A DNA stretch of 6,109 nucleotides from Desulfobacula sp. (lineage in GTDB: Bacteria > Desulfobacterota > Desulfobacteria > Desulfobacterales > Desulfobacteraceae): NCBI GenBank assembly GCA_027858355.1, contig JAQICW010000361.1:1-6109 (forward strand), given 5' to 3'. This document shows positions 1 to 6,073 of the stretch, in pieces. The position numbers and the translations under genes are program-made. Position 1 is the first letter of the stretch; each line of letters opens with the position of its first letter. The notes under the pieces are model-generated. The model saw only the letters and a program-made list of their open reading frames with translations, searched no databases and was not told the DNA's origin.

Positions 1-522
1 AAGCAGGAAATGGAGGCAGTAGGCTTTGACAGAGTCGAGATCGACCCCATGGGAAACATACTTGGGTATATAGGTACTGGAAAACACCTGATTGCCATGG
101 ATGCCCACATTGATACCGTGGGAATCGGAAACCTGGAGAACTGGGAGCATGACCCCTACAAAGGGTATGAAGATTATAAAAAACCTTCATACACAGGGTT
201 GACCTACCCCACAGAATGCTATTTTCCCTGCTGGGTCCTGGACGAGGATCATGCAGCCTGTAAAACTCTTGTGGAGTCATTTAAATCCTTGTTTAAAGAA
301 GATCCTGTTGTGGACAAATGGACCTTTTCCACCAATGGGGTCTCCATCATGGGACGTTATGGGATTCCCTGCATCGGATTCGGACCCGGTGCTGAAAATC
401 AGGCCCATGCACCCAATGAGATTACATGGAAAAAAGAATTGGTTAAGGCAGCAGCCATGTATGCCGTGATTCCATCTCTGTATGTAGACAAATATACCCG
501 GAGACAGAACCATGGAGTTTAA
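1..522 (+). pseudogene. ygeY: YgeY-family M20 metallohydrolase, 5' partial, with large in-frame internal deletion
   Basis: The reading frame is open from base 1 (KQE precedes the first Met at 10), so the gene starts upstream of the window. The first part (MDAHIDTVGIGN, then NWEHDPYKGYED) matches the N-terminal catalytic half of YgeY-type M20 hydrolases, and the second part (PSYTGLTYPTECYFP, FSTNGVSIMGR, GFGPG, AHAPNE) matches their C-terminal end. They are fused at about bases 172-178. From what I know of the family (about 400 residues), roughly 190 residues are missing. The lost part includes the GRGTSDQEGG segment with the bridging metal Asp, the catalytic Glu pair, a further Glu ligand and the lid/dimerisation domain. 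Only the first His and last His metal ligands remain, so hydrolase activity is very unlikely. The frame is kept, and the end still overlaps the next gene by 11 bp. A genuine deletion and an assembly collapse both fit. Confidence 0.8.
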
Positions 523-1732
523 CTATTGCTGCAGTATCTGTAATAAAAACTTTAATATAGTACCGGAATTGACCCTATGCCCGGACTGTTCAAAAAATCA
601 ACAACCAGACCAGCCCCTTTTCGGAGTTCTGGAGGTAAAATTAAAGGGCATAGCAGATGAGACCTTTGCTATTTCTGATCTGCTACCCGTGGAACCCGAG
701 TATTTCCCACCTGCACCCGTGGGCAATACCCCTTTATGGGAACCTGCAAATTTGAGACAGAAAACAGGGTTCGAAAATCTGTTTATCAAGGATGACAGCT
801 CAAATCCCACATCCTCGTTCAAGGACAGGGCCTCGTTTCTGGTCTCAGCTTTTGCTAAAAAATTTAATATCAATGACATTTCTCTTGCCTCCACGGGCAA
901 TGCAGGTTCCTCCATGGCCGGGATCGGGGCTGCAGCCGACCAGAGAGTCACACTGTTCCTGCCAAAGACAGCCCCGAAAGCAAAGCTTGTCCAGGCGCTT
1001 CAATACGGGGCAAAGGTTTTTCAAGTTGATGGCAATTATGATATGGCCTATGATCTTTCCCTTGCCTATTCACAAAAAAAAGGCGGTATGAATCGCAATA
1101 CTGCCTATAATCCCATGACCATTGAAGGGAAAAAAACAGTGTCCCTGGAATTGTTCAAGCAGCTTGGTCAATCTAAGCTCAACGAGTCGAAGCTCAACAA
1201 ATCCAAGCTCAACAGAGCACCGGATATTGTATTTGTTTCAGTGGGAGATGGATGTATCCTTGCCGGTGTATACAAGGGTTTCAGGGACCTGAAACAACTG
1301 GGGCTTATCCCGGATATACCTAAGATAATTGCAGTTCAGGCCAAAACTTCGGATGCCCTTTTTCGGGCATATACCACTGGAAAATTTGAAAATATTCCCA
1401 CAACAACTGTGGCTGATTCCATCTGCGTTGATGTGCCTCGAAACGGGATTCACGCCCTGTCCCAGATAAAACAATATAATGGTGAGGTAATGACAGTAAC
1501 GGATGACGAGATCATCCAGGCCCAGGCAAGTCTCTCCAGAACCACTGGTCTTTTTACGGAACCGGCTGGTGCTGCATCATTTGCAGGCTTTCTAAAGGCT
1601 GCTCCCAAACTAGACCCCAATGCTTTAATTGTAGTTTTGACCACAGGGAACGGCTTAAAAGACAGTGCATCGGCAAGCTTGGGTATTAGCGTGCCCCAAA
1701 CCTTGATCCATTCCATTGATGACATTTTATAA
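512..1732 (+). CDS. Threonine synthase-like PLP-dependent enzyme (fold type II) with N-terminal zinc ribbon
   Basis: The product has 406 residues. Cys6/Cys7, Cys10, Cys23 and Cys26 form a zinc-ribbon-like N-terminus as in some threonine synthases and cysteate synthase. The PLP core follows: NPTSSFKDRAS with the likely Schiff-base Lys104, the STGNAG loop (127-132) that binds the substrate carboxylate, VSVGDGCILAGVYKG (242-256) as the phosphate-binding glycine-rich segment, EPAGAAS (350-356) and TTGNGLKD (377-384). The fold and chemistry class (beta or gamma elimination/replacement on an amino acid) are secure, but the substrate is not. Its place between ygeY and a second PLP enzyme next to ygeW argues for a catabolic role over housekeeping threonine synthesis. 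The ATG at 512 has a GGAG ribosome site at 500-503 and lies inside the end of the ygeY remnant (ATGGAGTTTAA), so translation is probably coupled. Residues 221-235 are a tandem SKLN(E/K/R) insertion. Confidence 0.87.
   Translation: MEFNYCCSICNKNFNIVPELTLCPDCSKNQQPDQPLFGVLEVKLKGIADETFAISDLLPVEPEYFPPAPVGNTPLWEPANLRQKTGFENLFIKDDSSNPTSSFKDRASFLVSAFAKKFNINDISLASTGNAGSSMAGIGAAADQRVTLFLPKTAPKAKLVQALQYGAKVFQVDGNYDMAYDLSLAYSQKKGGMNRNTAYNPMTIEGKKTVSLELFKQLGQSKLNESKLNKSKLNRAPDIVFVSVGDGCILAGVYKGFRDLKQLGLIPDIPKIIAVQAKTSDALFRAYTTGKFENIPTTTVADSICVDVPRNGIHALSQIKQYNGEVMTVTDDEIIQAQASLSRTTGLFTEPAGAASFAGFLKAAPKLDPNALIVVLTTGNGLKDSASASLGISVPQTLIHSIDDIL
1172..1216 (+). repeat. In-frame tandem repeat, 3 x 15 bp, encoding SKLNE-SKLNK-SKLNR
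   Basis: Three consecutive 15-bp units (1172-1186, 1187-1201, 1202-1216) share the core AAGCTCAAC and differ mainly at the Ser wobble base and the last codon. They encode residues 221-235 of the threonine synthase-like protein. The repeat lies between SLELFKQLG and the APDIVFVSVGDG segment. In the threonine synthase-like proteins I know, these two elements are nearly adjacent, so the repeat looks like a surface-loop expansion. The unit length is a multiple of three, so gain or loss of copies keeps the frame. Confidence 0.85.
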
Positions 1733-1734
1733 AA

Positions 1735-1740
1735 AAAGGA
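1735..1740 (+). promoter_or_regulatory. Ribosome binding site that selects the GTG start at 1747
   Basis: AAAGGA ends directly before a TTG at 1741 and six bases before a GTG at 1747, both in the same frame. A Shine-Dalgarno site cannot serve a start with no spacer, so the GTG is the better start. Confidence 0.65.
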
Positions 1741-1746
1741 TTGACC

Positions 1747-3207
1747 GTGATTGATTTAACTATTCATTCCAAGACACTTGAAAAAAACATTGCTTATTGC
1801 CGGGAAAAGGGGATTACCCTGCCCACATTTGCCATGATGAAAAATCCAGACATGGTTCCGGAAAAAATAAAAGATCAGCTCAAAACCATTGGGCTGTGGG
1901 ACCTGCATTCGGCAAACCTCTATAGAATCACCTGGAACAATGAACCCCGGGACACAGGAGGGCTGTTCGGCCGTGTAAACCACTTTGTTCTGCCACCGGC
2001 GCTCACTGGATGTCGGGCCAAGATAATAATGCTGGCCGGCCGCTGGTTTCCCACGGGAGCCCACAAGGTGGGAGCAACATACGGCTGCCTTGCCCCAGGG
2101 TTAGTAACAGGTCAGTTTGATCCCCAGAAAACAAAGGCGGTCTGGCCATCCACTGGAAATTACTGCCGTGGCGGAGCCTATATATCTTCTCTTCTGGCAA
2201 GCAAAGCCATTGCCATTCTGCCCCAGGAGATGTCAAAGGAACGCTTTGAATGGCTGAGTCAAATTGCCGGCCAGGTCATTGCAACCCCTGGCTGCGAATC
2301 CAATGTCAAAGAGATCTTTGACAAATGCTGGGAACTAAGAAAATCAGGCGAAGACTTAAGAATATTCAACCAGTTTGATGAAATGGGTAACCCCTTGTGG
2401 CATTATACTGTGACGGGAAGTGCCATTGAAAAACTTTTGGAACAATACCTGACACCGGGTAAAAGGTTTGCAGGGTATATATCCTCATCTGGTTCCGGCG
2501 GAACCCTTGGTGCTGGTTATTATCTGAAACAAAAATTTCCCCGCACCAAGGTAGTTGCAGCAGAAGCGCTCCAGTGTCCCACTCTTCTCAACAATGGATT
2601 TGGCGCCCACCGTATTGAAGGTATTGGCGACAAACATGTGCCCTGGGTTCATAATCTCAAAGAAACCGATTTTGTGGTGGCAGTGGATGATGAAGTCCCC
2701 ATGAGAGCCCTGCGTCTTTTCAACGAACCCCTGGGAAAAAAGGCCCTGGTCAAAAGCGGGGTGGATACACAACTTGTGGAAAAACTTGATCTTCTGGGTA
2801 TTTCAGGAATAGGCAACATGGTTGCTGCAATCAAGTTTGCAAAATACAATGAGCTGACCGAGGATGACTATATAGTATCCATTGCCACGGATTCCATGCA
2901 GTTGTACGGGTCAAGGTTAAGTGAACTTGAACAGGAGCGGGGAGTTTACACTGACACCAATGCCATAAAGGACATGGAACTTATAAGCGCCATTACCATT
3001 GACCACACTAAAGAGCTGTCCTATTACGACAGAAAAACTATTCATAATTTAAAATACTACACCTGGATCGAACAGCAGGGCCGGGATGTGGAAGAGTTGA
3101 ATGACCAATGGTATGATCATGACAATTATTGGTACCCCATGTTTGATCAGGTCGATTCCATTGACAAGTTGATCACTGAGTTTAATGAGCGCGTGGGCCT
3201 GCTTTAA
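1747..3207 (+). CDS. PLP-dependent fold-type II enzyme of unassigned function
   Basis: The product has 486 residues from the GTG at 1747 (488 if TTG at 1741 is used, which has no ribosome-site spacing). It belongs to the tryptophan synthase beta/cysteine synthase fold. FPTGAHKVGATYG carries the likely Schiff-base Lys107 and resembles the TGAHK motif of tryptophan synthase beta. WPSTGNYCRGGAY (133-145) is the asparagine loop, SSSGSGGTLGAGY (246-258) the phosphate-binding loop, and GISGIGNMVAAIKFAKY (351-367) and TDSMQLYGSR (381-390) are further conserved-looking blocks. The acidic, aromatic C-terminus (about 425-486, with NDQWYDHDNYWYP) is not part of the common core. I recall this as a family usually named only 'pyridoxal-phosphate dependent enzyme'. 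It is not YgeX: the sequence does not resemble diaminopropionate ammonia-lyase beyond the fold motifs. It follows the previous gene after 14 bp, so they are very likely one operon. The exact reaction is unknown. Confidence 0.83.
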   Translation: MIDLTIHSKTLEKNIAYCREKGITLPTFAMMKNPDMVPEKIKDQLKTIGLWDLHSANLYRITWNNEPRDTGGLFGRVNHFVLPPALTGCRAKIIMLAGRWFPTGAHKVGATYGCLAPGLVTGQFDPQKTKAVWPSTGNYCRGGAYISSLLASKAIAILPQEMSKERFEWLSQIAGQVIATPGCESNVKEIFDKCWELRKSGEDLRIFNQFDEMGNPLWHYTVTGSAIEKLLEQYLTPGKRFAGYISSSGSGGTLGAGYYLKQKFPRTKVVAAEALQCPTLLNNGFGAHRIEGIGDKHVPWVHNLKETDFVVAVDDEVPMRALRLFNEPLGKKALVKSGVDTQLVEKLDLLGISGIGNMVAAIKFAKYNELTEDDYIVSIATDSMQLYGSRLSELEQERGVYTDTNAIKDMELISAITIDHTKELSYYDRKTIHNLKYYTWIEQQGRDVEELNDQWYDHDNYWYPMFDQVDSIDKLITEFNERVGLL

Positions 3208-3346
3208 AAATATTTTTACCATAAAGGTGAGCACGAATAAATTATTATTTTTTCCTTTCATGTATCTTCATGTTCTTCATAAAGGATGCATGGCCGGATT
3301 AAGAACCAAACTCAGATTTATATTACCAGGATGGAGAAAAAAAAAT
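3208..3346 (+). other. Spacer between the PLP enzyme gene and ygeW
   Basis: This 139-bp spacer is much longer than the other gaps in this operon. It is AT-rich, with a pyrimidine-rich stretch of CTTCAT-like units at about 3254-3281. I see no convincing GC-rich hairpin with a T-run and no clear -35/-10 pair, so neither a terminator nor an internal promoter is claimed. The ygeW frame stays open across it back to 3185. Confidence 0.5.
3333..3336 (+). promoter_or_regulatory. Ribosome binding site of ygeW with a poly-A spacer
   Basis: GGAG is followed by nine consecutive A residues (3337-3345), then T and the ATG at 3347, giving a 10-base spacer. It supports the start at 3347 over the in-frame upstream ATG at 3185. 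The homopolymer spacer could change length by slippage. Confidence 0.6.
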
Positions 3347-4543
3347 ATGAACACAAGAGGTATACAAGAACAGATAGAACAGCTTTCCCTTTTAAATACT
3401 AAAAAAATGTTTCTGGATGATTTTCTGCTGACCTGGGACAGGAGTGATAATGAAATCGCTGCTGTGTTCAAGGTCGCTAAAATCCTCATGAACATGCGCA
3501 AAAAAAATATATCCACCCGGGCCTTTGACAGTGGGCTTGCCATTTCATTGTTCCGTGACAATTCAACGCGGACACGCTTCAGTTACGCCAGTGCCAGTAA
3601 CATGTTAGGCCTTAACGTTCAGGATCTGGACGAAGGCAAATCCCAGATTGCCCATGGTGAAACAGTTCGTGAAACTGCCAATATGGTATCGTTTATGGCC
3701 GACGTCATTGGCATCCGGGATGACATGTACATTGGCAAGGGCAATGCATATATGCGAGAAGTTGCAGCATCCGTGAGCCAGGGGTATGAAGCCGGTATCC
3801 TGGAGCAGCGTCCTACACTGGTCAACCTCCAGTGCGACATTGATCATCCCACCCAGTCCATGGCAGATGCCCTGCACCTGATCCAGCATTTTGGAGGCAT
3901 TGACAAGCTTAAAGGTAAAAAAATCGCCATGTCATGGGCATATTCACCCTCCTATGGAAAACCCCTGTCAGTTCCCCAGGGAATTGTAGGGCTCATGACC
4001 CGGTTCGGCATGGACGTTGTCCTGGCCCATCCAGAAGGATACAGCATTATGCCGGAAGTCGAAGAAATTGCCAATAAAAATGCCGAGATTTCAGGCGGTT
4101 CTTTTACCAAAACAAATTCCATGGCAGACGTATTTAAAGATGCCGATATTGTCTATCCCAAAAGCTGGGCTTCTTTCAATGCCATGGAAAAACGGACCGA
4201 CCTTTACGGCAATAACGACATGGAAGGTATCAAAGCCCTGGAAAAAGAGCTTTTGGCACAGAATACCAATTTCAAGGAATGGGAATGTACTGAAACCCTC
4301 ATGGACCTGACCCGTGACAAGAGCGCCCTTTACATGCACTGCCTTCCTGCCGACATCACGGGTGTCAGCTGTGAGCAGGGTGAAGTGGCTGCCTCGGTCT
4401 TTGACCGGTACAGGGACCCCCTCTATGTTGAGGCAAGCTATAAACCCTATGCAATAGCAGCCATGATCTTTTTGGCCAAGTTCAGCAACCCGTCTGAAAA
4501 ACTCATGGAACTTCTTAAACGCGACGGCAGGCGCATCCTTTAA
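3347..4543 (+). CDS. ygeW: YgeW, knotted carbamoyltransferase
   Basis: The product has 398 residues, close to the E. coli YgeW length. FRDNSTRTRFSYASA holds the STRTR carbamoyl-phosphate loop (73-77). DLDEGKSQIAHGETVRETANM (93-113) and HPTQSMAD (167-174) are the domain-linking and substrate-site blocks, AYSPSYGKPLSVPQG (198-212) is typical of the knotted branch, and MHCLPADITGVSCEQGEV (330-347) contains the HCLP loop. These match YgeW and not OTCase or ATCase. The family has the transcarbamoylase fold with a knot. In purine-degrading anaerobes it is thought to act in the direction that releases carbamoyl phosphate from a ureido amino acid, which carbamate kinase can turn into ATP. That role here is inference, and no carbamate kinase lies in the window. 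Every active-site block looks intact. The stop is 5 bp from the stop of the convergent aminotransferase. Confidence 0.93.
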   Translation: MNTRGIQEQIEQLSLLNTKKMFLDDFLLTWDRSDNEIAAVFKVAKILMNMRKKNISTRAFDSGLAISLFRDNSTRTRFSYASASNMLGLNVQDLDEGKSQIAHGETVRETANMVSFMADVIGIRDDMYIGKGNAYMREVAASVSQGYEAGILEQRPTLVNLQCDIDHPTQSMADALHLIQHFGGIDKLKGKKIAMSWAYSPSYGKPLSVPQGIVGLMTRFGMDVVLAHPEGYSIMPEVEEIANKNAEISGGSFTKTNSMADVFKDADIVYPKSWASFNAMEKRTDLYGNNDMEGIKALEKELLAQNTNFKEWECTETLMDLTRDKSALYMHCLPADITGVSCEQGEVAASVFDRYRDPLYVEASYKPYAIAAMIFLAKFSNPSEKLMELLKRDGRRIL

Positions 4544-4548
4544 GACTC

Positions 4549-5714
4549 CTAAAGAAAATTTACGTCTAATTTTCCCAGGGCCCCTGCCATGTTATCCATT
4601 GCTTTTTCAAGGTTTTCATAGGAATTGGCATAGGAAATTCTTATATGTTTATCTCCCCAGGGTACAACTGCTATGGATGCTTCATCCAAAAGATATGTGC
4701 TTAAGTCCTGGGATGACATTTCAAGTTTTTCAACATTGATAAAAATATAGAACGCACCCTTGGGCTTAAATACTGAAATGCCCGGCATTTCAAGCAGACG
4801 TTCCACCATCATTACTCGTCTTCGGTTGAATTCTTTGCCCATTATCTCAACACATTCCTGTGAGCCTTTTAGTGCTGCAACAGCACCATACTGGGCAAAA
4901 CTTGTTGCACACACCGTGGCATATTGATGAATGCGGATGAGTCCACCAATCAATTCTTTGCTGGATGCAACATAGCCCAGGCGCCAGCCTGTCATGCAAT
5001 GGCTTTTGGAAAATCCATTCAAGGTAATGGTTCTCTCCTGCATTCCAGGTAAGCTTGCAATGGAAAAATGTTTATAGTTATCATAAATATTTTTTTCATA
5101 AATTTCATCGGAAAGTACAAGAAGATCATTTTCCATGGCAATTTGAGCAAGCCCTGTCAAAGTTTTTTCTGAATAAATGGCGCCTGTGGGGTTGTGGGGA
5201 GTATTGATGACGATCATCTTGGTTTTAGATGTGATTTTAGCCTTGAAATCTTCAATGATTGGTTCAAAGTCATTTTCCTGTTTCAAGGGAACAAAAACCG
5301 GAATAGCTTCTATCATATTGGCACATTGGGCATAACAGGGGAAGGAAGGGTTTGGAATAAGCACTTCATCGCCTGGATCCAGGAGGGCCATCATGGACAA
5401 AAAGATACCCTCCGTGGCACCAACGGTAACAATGATCTCATCTAAGGGGTCATAGACCAGACCATTGTCCTGTTTAAACTTTGCCGAAATGGCTTCTCTG
5501 AGTTCAGGAATCCCATAATTGGAGGTATAGTGTACTTTTCCTTCTGATATAGCATCCATAGCAGCTTTTTTTATATGAAAAGGTGTATCAAAATCCGGTC
5601 TTCCAATTTCCAGGTGGATAATTTTTTTCCCTGTTTTTCACGGCGGTTCGCTTCTTCAAGAATTCTTCGGATAGGCTGAAATGGAATGATATCCATTTTT
5701 TTGGCTAATTTCAT
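4549..5714 (-). pseudogene. Class I/II PLP aminotransferase (fold type I), disrupted by a one-base frameshift near the N-terminus
   Basis: With one base restored the gene encodes 388 residues, normal for aspartate aminotransferase-like (class I/II) enzymes. The first reading frame starts at ATG 5714 (MKLAKKMDIIPFQPIRRI) and has a strong ribosome site. It runs to a TAA at 5573-5571 as 47 codons. The second frame carries the rest, from KKIIHLEIGRPDFDTP onward, and its first ATG is at 5559 (336 residues). The frames meet at 5622-5638. Key residues in corrected numbering are NPTG Asn175, SDEIY Asp203, FSK Lys237 (PLP Schiff base), WRLGY Arg245 and RISY Arg359, which binds the substrate carboxylate. 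All are present, so the catalytic body is intact. The 336-residue form alone would lack the N-terminal arm and the glycine segment EIGRPDF and is unlikely to be functional. Substrate specificity cannot be read. Real mutation, sequencing error or slippage rescue remain possible. Confidence 0.85.
5622..5638 (-). other. Frameshift site: A7 and A5 runs, including an A_AAA_AAA slippery heptamer
   Basis: On the minus strand the first frame reads CGT GAA AAA CAG GGA AAA AAA TTA. A single missing A in either the A5 run (5638-5634) or the A7 run (5628-5622) explains the break. The restored products REKTGKKIIHLEIG and REKQGKKIIHLEIG are both plausible. The A7 run is in phase to be a -1 slippery heptamer (A AAA AAA), and slipping there would lead directly into the catalytic frame (ATT ATC CAC). 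I see no clear stimulatory hairpin after it. Confidence 0.7.
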
Positions 5715-5721
5715 TTTAATG

Positions 5722-5727
5722 TCCTTT
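5722..5727 (-). promoter_or_regulatory. Ribosome binding site for the aminotransferase start at 5714
   Basis: The minus strand reads AAAGGA, then seven bases, then ATG at 5714. This strong, well-spaced site shows that the true start is at 5714, upstream of the frameshift. The ATG at 5559 is therefore internal. Confidence 0.75.
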
Positions 5728-5805
5728 GTTTTTTTTATTGCCTTTTGACTGTTTTAAACCAATGGATAATACTCTGATAGAATAACAAAATCAAATCATA
5801 AACCC

Positions 5806-5817
5806 TCCAAGATTGGA
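5806..5817. repeat. Short inverted repeat TCCAA-GA-TTGGA
   Basis: Two perfect 5-bp arms flank a 2-bp centre. The site is about 92 bp upstream of the aminotransferase start and downstream of the minus-strand TATAAT at 5859-5854, where a repressor could bind. It is short enough to be chance. Confidence 0.35.
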
Positions 5818-5853
5818 ATTTAAACACAAAAAATATCTTGATAATTTTTTAAG

Positions 5854-5875
5854 ATTATATAAAGTATTTTATAAT
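5854..5875. promoter_or_regulatory. Inverted pair of TATAAT boxes, candidate divergent -10 elements
   Basis: A perfect TATAAT lies on the plus strand at 5870-5875 and another on the minus strand at 5859-5854, so the 22-bp segment is a near palindrome. The minus-strand box points to the aminotransferase and would give a leader of about 130 bases. Neither box has a good -35 at the usual distance. In DNA this AT-rich, such boxes can arise by chance. Confidence 0.4.
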
Positions 5876-5910
5876 CGGCATTCACAAGGGTCGCGATTAT
5901 CTTTGTCTGA

Positions 5911-5948
5911 TCAGCATAGACTCATAAAACTCAGATAGTCTCATAAAA
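5911..5948 (+). repeat. Two imperfect direct repeats upstream of the BKACE promoter, candidate activator sites
   Basis: TCAGCATAGACTCATAAAA (5911-5929) and TCAGATAGTCTCATAAAA (5931-5948) agree over almost their whole length; the common core CTCATAAAA recurs at a 19-bp period. The second copy ends 21 bp before the predicted -35 box, so an activator bound here would sit on one side of the promoter about two helical turns apart. An AGACT/AGTCT inverted pair is embedded in the same segment. The regulator is unknown. Confidence 0.55.
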
Positions 5949-5969
5949 TAAGGAAAGGCAAGTTTATTA

Positions 5970-5998
5970 TTGACAACCCAGGCTTGGATTAATATAGC
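5970..5998 (+). promoter_or_regulatory. Candidate sigma-70 promoter for the BKACE gene
   Basis: A perfect TTGACA (5970-5975) is followed by a 17-bp spacer and TATAGC (5993-5998), which matches four of six consensus positions. Transcription would start near 6005, about 70 bases before the ATG at 6074. Confidence 0.55.
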
Positions 5999-6025
5999 TC
6001 ATCAACATAAGGGTGGGTGTTAAAA

Positions 6026-6041
6026 AATAAAAATTTTTATT
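6026..6041. repeat. Perfect 16-bp AT-only palindrome in the predicted BKACE leader
   Basis: AATAAAAATTTTTATT is a perfect palindrome with no loop, about 32 bp before the start codon. It could bind a dimeric regulator or be an intrinsically bent A-tract. An RNA hairpin of only A-U pairs would be weak. The base composition makes chance possible. Confidence 0.45.
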
Positions 6042-6073
6042 ATCATACTTGATTCATTAAATTAAAGGTAACC

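Larger units (their letters stand above)
5715..6073. other. Divergent intergenic regulatory region
   Basis: This AT-rich region of 359 bp separates the minus-strand aminotransferase from the plus-strand BKACE gene. I found no gene and no RNA gene in it. It holds the promoter-like boxes, repeats and palindromes listed separately, so it probably drives both flanking genes. Confidence 0.7.

Noticed and set aside
598..951. Minus-strand open frame of 117 codons inside the threonine synthase-like gene
   Set aside because: It is fully covered by a convincing plus-strand gene, has no recognisable motif and no upstream ribosome site, so it is a shadow frame.
1075..1081. A_AAA_AAA slippery heptamer in the threonine synthase-like gene
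   Set aside because: The reading frame continues intact through it with conserved motifs on both sides, so there is no sign of a functional frameshift.
1747..3207. Assignment as YgeX (diaminopropionate ammonia-lyase) or OrtB (2-amino-4-oxopentanoate thiolase subunit)
   Set aside because: The motifs around the PLP lysine (FPTGAHKVG) and the rest of the chain do not match what I know of either family; only the general fold is shared.
3185..3346. N-terminal extension of YgeW by 54 residues from an upstream ATG at 3185
   Set aside because: It overlaps the end of the previous gene, has no fitting ribosome site, encodes a segment unlike the family, and the known YgeW length fits the ATG at 3347 with its GGAG site.
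3208..3346. Terminator or small gene in the spacer before ygeW
   Set aside because: The T-run near 3246-3252 has no stable stem before it, and no short frame has a ribosome site and a plausible product.
5194..5445. Plus-strand open frame of 83 codons inside the aminotransferase
   Set aside because: It lies antisense to conserved aminotransferase coding sequence and shows no family features.
4549..5559. Aminotransferase beginning at ATG 5559 as a complete 336-residue gene
   Set aside because: The family's N-terminal arm and EIGRPDF block are encoded immediately upstream, partly in the same and partly in the other frame, with a strong ribosome site before 5714. The ATG at 5559 is internal.
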